Assembly: GCA_964457925.1 (NCBI GenBank)
Contig: CAYWGH010000004.1
Span: 1-64,000, forward strand
Origin: Coneutiohabitans sp964457925
GTDB lineage: Bacteria > Zhuqueibacterota > Zhuqueibacteria > Zhuqueibacterales > Zhuqueibacteraceae
Reading direction: 5' to 3'
Length of the DNA: 64,000 nt
The notes under the pieces are model-generated. The model saw nothing but the letters and a program-made list of their open reading frames with translations, was not told the DNA's origin and made no database searches. The translations under genes were made by a program, and so were the position numbers. Shown here in pieces: positions 36,041 to 42,663 of the stretch; positions within the stretch are counted from its first letter, which is position 1, and every line of letters starts with the position of its first letter.

Positions 36041-36103
36041 TGTCATGGTGAGCCTGTCGAATCCATGACGTTAAAGTGATCCTTCGACAAGCTCAGGATG
36101 ACA
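36041..36103. repeat. Imperfect palindromic REP-like intergenic element
   Basis: The left arm TGTCATGGTGAGCCTGTCGA (36041-36060) is nearly the reverse complement of the right arm TCGACAAGCTCAGGATGACA (36084-36103). Elements of this CCTTCGACAAGCTCAGGATGAC type are widespread interspersed palindromes in many bacterial genomes. It occupies the gap between the DUF2933 and DUF5676 genes. No second copy was noticed in this window. Confidence 0.7.
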
Positions 36104-36112
36104 ATTTTTAAT

Positions 36113-36397
36113 TTAATGACTGTGACCAGATTGATCGCTGTCTTTCGACCTTTCGCCATCTTTCTGGTCGCTGCCGTGCTTGCCGTGCCCGAACATCATG
36201 CCAACATGCATGGCGATGAAGAGGATCACGAAAATGAGCCACGGCCAGCTTCTTCCCTCGCCGCCAGTATTGATGCGGCCACCGAAGAGCAGGAGGAGAA
36301 TCGGCAAGAGCACGCACCCTGCCATCATCCACCACATCATTTTGGAATCATGATTTGAGTTTTGGTTTTTATTATTGTGAGAGTGATTCATGCACAT
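36113..36397 (-). CDS. Small His/Met-rich two-TM protein, DUF2933
   Basis: 94 residues from ATG 36397; a TTG at 36421 overlapping the upstream stop is an alternative. Order: His/Asn-rich N-terminus (MCMNHSHNNKN), first helix with MMWWMMAGCVLLPILLLLFGG, second helix SWPWLIFVILFIAMHVGMMFG, and a charged tail ending HSH. DUF2933 is common in copper and cadmium resistance islands. Cys in the first helix and Met/His clusters suggest copper interaction. Confidence 0.75.
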   Translation of the reverse strand: MCMNHSHNNKNQNSNHDSKMMWWMMAGCVLLPILLLLFGGRINTGGEGRSWPWLIFVILFIAMHVGMMFGHGKHGSDQKDGERSKDSDQSGHSH

Positions 36398-36417
36398 AAA
36401 TAAGTATAGATTAAATT

Positions 36418-36792
36418 TCAATTTGTTCCAGCCTCGACTAGACTGGAGGAGGTTATCTCAGATTGCGGACGAGCATACCGTTCTGGATTCATTTTAAATT
36501 GCTCGAGACACTTCTTGCTGCAGAATCGATACTCATTTCCTTTGTACTTGGTAAACAGCGTGTGGTTTTGAGTACGCAGGCGCTTGCCGCATACCGGATC
36601 TGTAATGTCTGGCGCCGTATCTTGCTGTTGGTCGCGTTTCGATTCACGCACGTGATAGCGTTGCGGATTTTTGTCAAAAGCGTCTTTGCACTCGCGGCAG
36701 CAAAGATGGTATGCCGTGCCTTCGTATTTCACAATAGCGTATGCCGCCTTCTTGTGAAGTTTTTTCTTGCAAACCGGGTCAATATAAATCAT
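36418..36792 (-). CDS. Tandem YHS-domain metal-binding protein
   Basis: 124 residues holding two YHS/TRASH-like domains: the first IDPVCKKKLHK...YHLCCRECKDAFDKNPQRY (about 4-45), the second TDPVCGKRLRTQ...YRFCSKKCLEQFKMNPERY (about 64-106). Each presents four Cys for soft metal binding. A Gln/Asp linker joins them. It lies second in an operon controlled by a CsoR-type operator, followed by DUF2933. It probably acts as a cytoplasmic metallochaperone or buffer. Confidence 0.88.
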   Translation of the reverse strand: MIYIDPVCKKKLHKKAAYAIVKYEGTAYHLCCRECKDAFDKNPQRYHVRESKRDQQQDTAPDITDPVCGKRLRTQNHTLFTKYKGNEYRFCSKKCLEQFKMNPERYARPQSEITSSSLVEAGTN

Positions 36793-36803
36793 AAGAATAA
36801 AGT

Positions 36804-37469
36804 TTAGCTTACATTGGGCATTGACCTTTCAAGTGGTGGTTTCCTATTTGGTATCCACGCAGGCGTTGCCCGCGCGTACGCTTCCCACGCCTCGCCGAAT
36901 GACCGTCGCGCTTCGTCTTCCTCTTTCCGTGCAAGGCGCACATACCTCCAAGTCAATATGGGAAACATCGCAAGGGTAAGGATTGTCGGCCATTGCAGGA
37001 GGAACCCAATCATAATGAGAATAAACGCGGCATACTGCGGATGGCGCGTGCGGGCATACGGGCCTGTCGTTGCCAGCGCGTGTTCACGCTGCGCCCGGTA
37101 GAGAACTTTCCAGGCATCTGAGAGAAGACCGAAGCCGATGAAAATAAGAATAATGCTTACGACATGGAACGGCCCGAGATGGGGATTTGCGCGCCAGCCG
37201 AAGAGCGTTTCCAGGAGATGGCCGGAGTTATGAGAGAAAAAGTTTATGCCTGGGAATTTGCTCGTAAGCCAGCCCGAAAAGAGGTAGATCGTCAAAGGGA
37301 ATCCGTACATCTCCGTGAATAACGCGACGATGAACGCCGCAAATCCTCCCAGGGTGCGCCAATCGCGCGAAGTCTTCGGCTTCACGAAACTCACCGCAAA
37401 CGCGATGACGAGCGCGGAAGCGATGATCACGAGCGGCCACTTGCCATAGTCTTGGAGGGTAAGGTTCAT
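36804..37469 (-). CDS. Isoprenylcysteine methyltransferase-like membrane protein
   Basis: 221 residues with five to six membrane helices. The C-terminal half has the ICMT/PEMT-type motif TGPYARTRHPQYAAFILIMIGFLL and a following RLARKEEDEARRSFGEAWEAYARATPAWIP, characteristic of membrane methyltransferases of the ICMT-like (phospholipid or protein thiol) group. It is the first gene after a class 2 CsoR operator and so appears metal-induced. Substrate unknown; a lipid or thiol modification during metal stress is possible. A second related protein lies at 54694. Confidence 0.8.
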   Translation of the reverse strand: MNLTLQDYGKWPLVIIASALVIAFAVSFVKPKTSRDWRTLGGFAAFIVALFTEMYGFPLTIYLFSGWLTSKFPGINFFSHNSGHLLETLFGWRANPHLGPFHVVSIILIFIGFGLLSDAWKVLYRAQREHALATTGPYARTRHPQYAAFILIMIGFLLQWPTILTLAMFPILTWRYVRLARKEEDEARRSFGEAWEAYARATPAWIPNRKPPLERSMPNVS

Positions 37470-37491
37470 AATGGTTGTGGATAAATCTATG

Positions 37492-37541
37492 ATAGGGTAT
37501 ACCCCTATTCCCTATTATAGACCTGCGAGAAATGTTGTCAA
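37492..37541 (-). promoter_or_regulatory. Metal-responsive promoter with CsoR operator class 2
   Basis: - strand TTGACA (37536-37541), 16-bp spacer, TATAAT (37514-37519), five bases, then operator ATAGGGTATACCCCTAT (37492-37508). It controls the ICMT-like, YHS, DUF2933, DUF5676 and following genes. The same geometry is found at 42.6 and 45.6 kb. Confidence 0.85.
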
Positions 37542-37562
37542 GAGGGTGAAGATATCTTGCGT

Positions 37563-38271
37563 TTATGCGTACAAATACTTGTACAGTAGCTGCGCCTGGT
37601 CAACGATCGCTTGCAGCACGCTCGCTTCGTCTCCCAGATTAGAATTCTTTGTCTTCGGAAACACGAGATACCCCTGCACTTGGGTCTCTTGGTCGGTGGT
37701 TGGGATTACGTACAGCTCCCCTATCTCGCGGATGTTTTTCTTTTGCTCCCGCGTGTGCAGGAGTTCTTTGTTGGAAACGTTGGTTTTGAGCAGTAGGAAA
37801 TGCCGCGACGCATACGTGAATTCCTTCACCGTCTGTTCTTGCTCGCTCCCCACGAATCTGAACATTCCCCCATTCCGCCTTGGCGACCGAAGTGACTGCC
37901 AAGGCAAGCAGCCTCTGAAACACGTCTTTTCGCGCCCGGTCATTCCCTTTCTCGTTTGCCAAAAGATCGCTCGTGAGTGTCTGGAGGAGCGGCAACCTGC
38001 GGTTCACCACGCCGATGTACTTGAAGGCGTCAATGAGCTTTTCTTGCGAAATGCGGCCCTCACGCTCGAGCTGCCGCACCTGTTCTTCTTTCCGTTTCGC
38101 GTCGCGCCGGTGGAGCGCATAGACCCCGTAGGCGAGACCGAACACCAGCAAGGACGCGACTGACTCTGCGAATTCTTCTGGAAGAGAAAACACATGCCCG
38201 GTAATGAAGTGCGGCTCCACCAGGATCACCAGAAACAGGATAAAAAACGCGATTTTCGTGACGAGTCTCAT
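37563..38271 (-). pseudogene. Membrane-anchored coiled-coil protein split by a frameshift
   Basis: The first frame (ATG 38271) encodes two membrane helices, a charged coiled coil (RRDAKRKEEQVRQLEREG) and a helical region to VAKAEWG. It then changes in a C5 run (37867-37871 on the + strand, G5 on the coding strand). Removing one G continues the reading into MFRFVGSEQEQTVKEF... and the end QLLYKYLYA at 37563, which otherwise has no start. The intact protein would be about 235 residues. It is a real frameshift, a sequencing error, or programmed slippage. Function unknown; last gene of the 42.6-kb unit. Confidence 0.6.
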
Positions 38272-38282
38272 GGCCGTTGTTA

Positions 38283-38672
38283 TTAAAAAGCGTCAATGAC
38301 TTCCTTAAGGGTTTCTTCCACCTCTTGAGCAAGCGGCTCAAGCGCGTGGTTTCCTACCGTTGTAAATGTAATCGTTGGGCGCTGTGCCGATACGATCACT
38401 GCACCATCCTCCCGCTCGTAGACGATGACATTACAAGGTAACAGAAGGCCGATTTCTTCTTCCATCTGTAGCGCTTTATACGCTCGTGACGGGTTACAGA
38501 CTCCCAGAATCCGGTAATTCCTGAACTCAACGTTGAGCTTTTCACTCAGCGTTTTCTTCACGTCAATGTCCGTGAGGATTCCGAAACCTTGCGCTTTGAG
38601 CGCCGCGATCGTTTTTTCAACTGCTTCGTCAAAAGGAATGTGAAGGTTTTTTGAATATCCGTAGGCAGACAT
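38283..38672 (-). CDS. DUF302 family protein
   Basis: 129 residues, one DUF302 domain: FDEAVEKTIAALKAQGFGILTDIDVKKTL, then RILGVCNPSRAYKAL and a LLPCNVIVYER strand. These proteins form small alpha/beta folds, often close to SHOCT and heavy-metal genes. The two Cys are in the usual positions. It follows the SHOCT gene by four bases. Activity unknown, possibly metal- or thiol-linked. Confidence 0.88.
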   Translation of the reverse strand: MSAYGYSKNLHIPFDEAVEKTIAALKAQGFGILTDIDVKKTLSEKLNVEFRNYRILGVCNPSRAYKALQMEEEIGLLLPCNVIVYEREDGAVIVSAQRPTITFTTVGNHALEPLAQEVEETLKEVIDAF

Positions 38673-38676
38673 AGGA

Positions 38677-38907
38677 TTATTGGGTTATATCTTTTTTCAT
38701 CTTCTCGAATTCTTCCTTCGTGATTTCGCCCTTCGCGTAACGCTCTTTCAGGATGTCAAGCGCTGATTTGCCTGACGACTGATTCTTGCCGCCCATTTCG
38801 CGGATGAGCCAGGCAATGAGGAGAATGATTCCTCCCCAAAAGAGAAGCATTATGAATCCTCCCATAAGCCCAAAGCCAAACATGTGACCGATTGAATAGT
38901 TCCACAT
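38677..38907 (-). CDS. Small membrane protein with SHOCT domain
   Basis: 76 residues: one membrane helix (GFIMLLFWGGIILLIAWLIRE) and SHOCT motif ALDILKERYAKGEITKEEFEKMKKDI. A similar protein of the other genome half is at 13416. It lies 27 bp after the 335-residue protein in the same unit. A 15-bp sequence ATGATTAAAGGTTAA lies just upstream (38914-38928) and is repeated at 41836-41850. Confidence 0.85.
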   Translation of the reverse strand: MWNYSIGHMFGFGLMGGFIMLLFWGGIILLIAWLIREMGGKNQSSGKSALDILKERYAKGEITKEEFEKMKKDITQ

Positions 38908-38934
38908 AATGAAATGATTAAAGGTTAATAATGA

Positions 38935-39942
38935 CTACACGCCGCACCCTCCTCCCCCGCTGCTTTGCACGGGTTGCACTTGCGAGAGCACCTGGCGGTA
39001 ACCTTGGGAGCTTGAGAAGTTTGCGCTGAGCACGTCTTGTGGTTTTACTGAATTCCACTCAATGCCCCGTTGTTTCATGAACTTGGCGATATTCAAGTAC
39101 GTATCGGGGAACCAGTATGAATTAATCGCAAGAGCCGCTTTATACATCTCCTCCTCGTTCACCCCTTGTGACGCCATAAGTTCTAATAATCCCAACATTG
39201 CCATGCCGTGATTGCAGTCAGGGAAATAGACCGAGTTCCCACAGCAAGGACGGTAGATGCCTTTTGACACGCGCTCAACCAAAGCTTGTTGATCGGACGT
39301 TAAAGTGATGAATTCGTGCTTTGAGTAGTGTTGCATCGCGTCGCCTTTGGCTAAACTCCACCCGCCGGTTGAGGCGAAATTCGCGGCGCCACCGTACTGC
39401 TTATCCTGCATGGGGCCGTTATCAAGCACTGGATTCTTGTTGCCCAGCCCCAGCGCCCAAGAGATATTGAGAAGGATCTGAGCATTTTCAGGTGTGATGC
39501 GAATTTTGCCATTATCCGAGGTGCGTAGGAGCGAAGTCATTTCCTGACTCAAACCTCCCCGCTGGACGTACAGCGACTCGAATTTCTGCAGATCAATCAC
39601 CCCGCTGTCCGCAAGCTTTTTCCCGATGTCTCCCCAAACAATTGGGAGCTCGACTCCTTGCGAAGGAATCACGAGTTCCTGATCAATGGGGACATCGTTT
39701 TCTGCCGCTGCTTGGCTTACGGCCCCGGTATTCGATCCCAGCGTTTTTGACGATGGTGCAGCTTTCAGCCGCGCCGTGTAGATCCACGCACCTGCTATCA
39801 TGAGCGAGGCAAAGACGATGCTTGCGGAAAGCAGCCAGGAACGCTTGCCACTCGCAGGGTGCCCGTGTTCGCACGATTCATGAGGTATGTGTTGGTTTTG
39901 GTCTTGATTTTGATCTTCGGGATGTGTGCATGGGTGTGTCAT
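38935..39942 (-). CDS. Membrane-anchored Cys/His protein, unknown
   Basis: 335 residues. N-terminal Cys/His-rich cytoplasmic tail (THPCTHPEDQN, HESCEHGHP), one membrane helix near 35-55, and a large extracytoplasmic domain with YRPCCGNSVYFPDCNHGMAMLGLLE (in part, about residue 235) and a Gly-rich C-terminus GGGGCGV. Repeated Cys and His point to metal binding. It is conserved in layout with proteins seen in Patescibacteria-type copper clusters, but has no function assigned. The GGGGCGV end could be a binding or attachment tail. Confidence 0.65.
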   Translation of the reverse strand: MTHPCTHPEDQNQDQNQHIPHESCEHGHPASGKRSWLLSASIVFASLMIAGAWIYTARLKAAPSSKTLGSNTGAVSQAAAENDVPIDQELVIPSQGVELPIVWGDIGKKLADSGVIDLQKFESLYVQRGGLSQEMTSLLRTSDNGKIRITPENAQILLNISWALGLGNKNPVLDNGPMQDKQYGGAANFASTGGWSLAKGDAMQHYSKHEFITLTSDQQALVERVSKGIYRPCCGNSVYFPDCNHGMAMLGLLELMASQGVNEEEMYKAALAINSYWFPDTYLNIAKFMKQRGIEWNSVKPQDVLSANFSSSQGYRQVLSQVQPVQSSGGGGCGV

Positions 39943-39977
39943 AAATGTATTACATTAGTGTTGATGAACATATTTCG

Positions 39978-40478
39978 TTATTCATCGCAACAATCGACTA
40001 ATTTATTCACGATGTCGTTGAGTGTCCACGGCTGGTCCTTGGCCGCGACGTTTTTCAATCCTTCCGTGGAGATGAGCTTTAAACGCAATCCCCAAAAGAG
40101 CGTGTAGAGACGGTAAGCTCGGTCGAATAAGTTTTTCGCTTCTTCTTTCTTACCGTCCGCGTGGAGCTTGGTACCGACTTCGATCAAACGCATGGTGGCG
40201 GCAAGGAGGTGTTTGCTGATGCACCAGGTCTCCCCCTCGTGCCGTGGGATCATGCGCGCGAGCAATACTTTTCTCTGTTCCCGTATCTCTCCCAAGAGAT
40301 CAAAATACTCATCCTTTGCGGTTTTCTCTGCCGTAAAGAAGAAGTGTTCCTCCAGACTCACCAGATTCATGATCGCTATGCTTAAATCTTCTTCCGTGGA
40401 CAGATCAACGGTGCCTGATTTTTTCATTTCTTCGACCTTTTGGAGAAGTTCTTGTAGTTGTGGTGTTGTGTTTTCCAT
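39978..40478 (-). CDS. Cytoplasmic all-helical protein, unknown
   Basis: 166 residues, predicted mostly helical, no membrane segment. Features: LVSLEEHFFFTAEKT, RHEGETWCISKHLLAATMRL, and a C-terminal VDCCDE. Glu, His and Cys in helices resemble a four-helix metal-binding bundle, but no family can be named. It sits between CcdA and the Cys/His membrane protein in the same unit. Confidence 0.55.
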   Translation of the reverse strand: MENTTPQLQELLQKVEEMKKSGTVDLSTEEDLSIAIMNLVSLEEHFFFTAEKTAKDEYFDLLGEIREQRKVLLARMIPRHEGETWCISKHLLAATMRLIEVGTKLHADGKKEEAKNLFDRAYRLYTLFWGLRLKLISTEGLKNVAAKDQPWTLNDIVNKLVDCCDE

Positions 40479-40487
40479 ATATTATTG

Positions 40488-41270
40488 TTAAAGCAGGAAG
40501 ATGATAACCCCAAGTGCGACCATCGCGATCCCCGTAACACGCCGCATCATCCGCATGTGCCTCTGCTTCCATTCACCGATCTTTCCATGTACTGCCTTAT
40601 TGCTCGCAATCAGTAAGATCAGCACAAGCGGCAGAATGAAGATGACGTTATAGAAGAGAAGATATACGAGGCCTTTGCTAAACGTAGCGCCATCATGCAG
40701 GAGCCCAAGCACCATGAGATATGGCCCGCCGGTGCAGGGAAATTCGCACAAACCTACCAATACCCCGAGCGCCAACGCGGTAGGAATCGACGCTTTCTCC
40801 ATGAGTTCCGCGATCTTCTGATGCGCAACACCAGGGATCTTGAGCTTGATTGGGAATGTCGGGAAGAACTCGTTTATCAAGTTTATCGCACCAAAGATAA
40901 TCAATGCGCTTGCGCCAACTTTTGCCATGAAATGCGGCGTGTTGAAAATGTGCAGCGTTTGCAAAATTCCAAGGCCAATGAGGAGATACACCGCAAAAAT
41001 CCCCGCAATATACGCGCCGCCCACTACTAGTATTCTCCGGCGCAAGGCTTCCATGCTAAAGAGGAACGCAATGGTGACGAGCAGAATCGAGAATGCGCAA
41101 GGGTTGACGCTGTCAATCGCTGCCGAAACCGCCACGAGCGGCAGGAGCCATGTTCCCTGGCGGCTCAAATTCCACAAGGCCTGAGTCCCGAATTGATTAG
41201 AACCGAAGAGAGTGACGCCCCCCAAGAACAGTATCGTAATGGCAATTAAAATGAATAATGGCTTCTTCAT
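40488..41270 (-). CDS. CcdA/DsbD-like thiol-disulfide electron carrier
   Basis: 260 residues, six membrane helices after an N-terminal anchor. Conserved active Cys pair as SVNPCAFSILLVT and CEFPCTGGPYLMVLGLL. CcdA-type proteins move electrons from cytoplasmic thioredoxin to extracytoplasmic thiol proteins. It stands with DUF1573 and DsbA-like genes, so it may reduce periplasmic Cys of copper-binding proteins. The ORF starts one base after the DUF1573 stop region. Confidence 0.9.
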   Translation of the reverse strand: MKKPLFILIAITILFLGGVTLFGSNQFGTQALWNLSRQGTWLLPLVAVSAAIDSVNPCAFSILLVTIAFLFSMEALRRRILVVGGAYIAGIFAVYLLIGLGILQTLHIFNTPHFMAKVGASALIIFGAINLINEFFPTFPIKLKIPGVAHQKIAELMEKASIPTALALGVLVGLCEFPCTGGPYLMVLGLLHDGATFSKGLVYLLFYNVIFILPLVLILLIASNKAVHGKIGEWKQRHMRMMRRVTGIAMVALGVIIFLL

Positions 41271-41271
41271 A

Positions 41272-41796
41272 CTATGGAGTTACGAACGCGGAAAAGTTGA
41301 GCGTCAATCGTTTGCTGCCCTCTTGCTCAAGAAACACTTCCCGCTTGATTGCGCCGACGCCGGCAGGCCCGTGCGCTGCAGGGTCAAAGGTGACCTTTAT
41401 GGTGGCTTCATCGCCTGGCTGAATCGTGGTCTCAATGCTTGGAATGAAACCGTGTCCCGGCATGCCGAACGGGCCTTCTCTCTTCCCTTGATACGAGAGT
41501 TCTGCCGTTGTGCACATGCAGGAAGTAGACAGCCTTGTCGCGGTTACCGGAACAGTATTTGTGTTTTTGATTTTTATTTCACGACTTACCTTGCCATTGG
41601 CCATCGAGATTCTGCCGAAATCGAAAGATGACTCTTCTGCGGTCAGTGCGCTTGCTGCTTGGATGATAGGGGTTTGATTGGCGTTTTTGTCCTGACTCGC
41701 ACCAACTGCAACCACTGCAACCACGGCGATAGCGGCAATGCCGATGATGACCCAAGGAGCGTAATTCTTCTGATTATGTCTCAACTGTTTGCTCAT
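41272..41796 (-). CDS. Membrane-anchored DUF1573 protein
   Basis: 174 residues: one N-terminal membrane helix (YAPWVIIGIAAIAVVAVVAVG) and an immunoglobulin-like DUF1573 domain with FDFGRISMANGKVSREIKIKNTN and the Cys motif TSCMCTTAEL. DUF1573 domains occur in periplasmic proteins with metal- or Cys-containing partners. The ATG at 41796 is chosen; the extension to 41856 crosses a terminator hairpin. It precedes CcdA. Confidence 0.85.
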   Translation of the reverse strand: MSKQLRHNQKNYAPWVIIGIAAIAVVAVVAVGASQDKNANQTPIIQAASALTAEESSFDFGRISMANGKVSREIKIKNTNTVPVTATRLSTSCMCTTAELSYQGKREGPFGMPGHGFIPSIETTIQPGDEATIKVTFDPAAHGPAGVGAIKREVFLEQEGSKRLTLNFSAFVTP

Positions 41797-41808
41797 ACAA
41801 ATATAAAA

Positions 41809-41834
41809 CACCCGTCGCTTGAGAGAGACGGGTG
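41809..41834 (-). terminator. Stem-loop directly before DUF1573 start
   Basis: CACCCGTC (41809-41816) pairs with GACGGGTG (41827-41834); on the - strand it is followed by TTTTATATTTG and then the DUF1573 ATG at 41796. It is an intrinsic terminator whose U-run abuts the start codon, so the downstream genes depend on read-through or it serves as an attenuator. Confidence 0.7.
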
Positions 41835-41870
41835 CATGATTAAAGGTTAAATACAAATCGTATCACTCTT

Positions 41871-42305
41871 TCAGGAAGACCTGAAAAGCTCATGCACCCA
41901 GGGAGATGTGTGCGGGTCGCGCGTTTCGTGACGAGCGAGCCATTTGAGTCGGCGAGAAAGCGATGATGGAGGGGAAGATGCGCGGGTATAAAACAGCGAC
42001 ACAGCCGCCATCTGCGGAAGATGCGCTGCGCTCATCCTTGGCAGAAGGAAGAATACGAAAAGCGCCATCAGAAGAGCGGCTGCGGCAACGCTCGGATTAA
42101 GGGTTGCCATTCCCAACTTTTGCGCGGCTGCGATATGCGCGGCCACGTCGGCGAGCGACTGCGTGACGAGCGGACAATTAGAGCCAATGACGCGCCCGAC
42201 GCACGAGCGAAGAGCGTGATTACCGTGATCCGCCATACTGGAGAAACCCAGTATGGCAATGCCGAGTACGCTTAGGGCAATAATAATGGCGATAATTCGT
42301 TTCAT
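41871..42305 (-). CDS. Two-TM small protein, member 1 of recurring Cys-loop family
   Basis: 144 residues: an N-terminal membrane helix (1-22), an extracytoplasmic loop with RSCVGRVIGSNCPLVTQ, a second helix at about 75-95, and a basic C-terminal tail ending PHTSPWVHELFRSS. Same architecture as proteins at 47593, 54231 and 59973, although the tail here lacks the FxRGI motif. It follows csoR2 by three bases and precedes the attenuator-like hairpin. Copper-induced membrane protein of unknown role. Confidence 0.6.
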   Translation of the reverse strand: MKRIIAIIIALSVLGIAILGFSSMADHGNHALRSCVGRVIGSNCPLVTQSLADVAAHIAAAQKLGMATLNPSVAAAALLMALFVFFLLPRMSAAHLPQMAAVSLFYTRASSPPSSLSRRLKWLARHETRDPHTSPWVHELFRSS

Positions 42306-42308
42306 ATA

Positions 42309-42578
42309 TTAGCGGCTGGAAAACGAGTAGATTTCCATGAGTTCTTTAATGGCTTTGTCTTCTTCTTTTCCGTGCAATTGGTGTTTGACGTGCGTCTTGA
42401 TGTGATTTTCCAGAAGCAGACGGTTGAGACTCTTTAATGACTCCTGGATCGAGACTGACTGGCGAAGGAGAGACGTGCAATAATCCTCCCGCTCAATGGC
42501 GCGCGTGAGCCCGTCGAGCTGCCCGCGGATGATCTTTGCCCGATGTACCGCCCGCTTTTTGATCTTTTGATCTACCAT
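42309..42578 (-). CDS. CsoR/RcnR-family repressor with C-H-H ligands
   Basis: 89 residues, CsoR-like all-helical fold with RAKIIRGQLDGLTRAIERE and metal-site residues Cys34, His59, His63 (ENHIKTH). The third ligand is His rather than Cys as in Cu sensors; this Cys-His-His pattern is reminiscent of Ni/Co sensors such as RcnR but without the N-terminal His of RcnR. It is the first gene behind a class 2 operator and is therefore autoregulated. Cognate signal may be Cu, Ni/Co or another electrophile. Confidence 0.88.
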   Translation of the reverse strand: MVDQKIKKRAVHRAKIIRGQLDGLTRAIEREDYCTSLLRQSVSIQESLKSLNRLLLENHIKTHVKHQLHGKEEDKAIKELMEIYSFSSR

Positions 42579-42591
42579 AAGATTGTGGATA

Positions 42592-42641
42592 ATAGGGTAT
42601 AGTCCTATTCCCCATTATAGTCGAACTATGGTCAATGTCAA
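42592..42641 (-). promoter_or_regulatory. Metal-responsive promoter with CsoR operator class 2
   Basis: - strand TTGACA (42636-42641), 16-bp spacer, TATAAT (42614-42619), five bases, operator ATAGGGTATAGTCCTAT (42592-42608). It drives csoR2 and the long downstream unit (about 42.6-37.6 kb). The operator is one base different in class from those at 37.5 and 45.6 kb. Confidence 0.85.
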
Positions 42642-42663
42642 GTCCCAGTCCCAGTCTTCTCAT

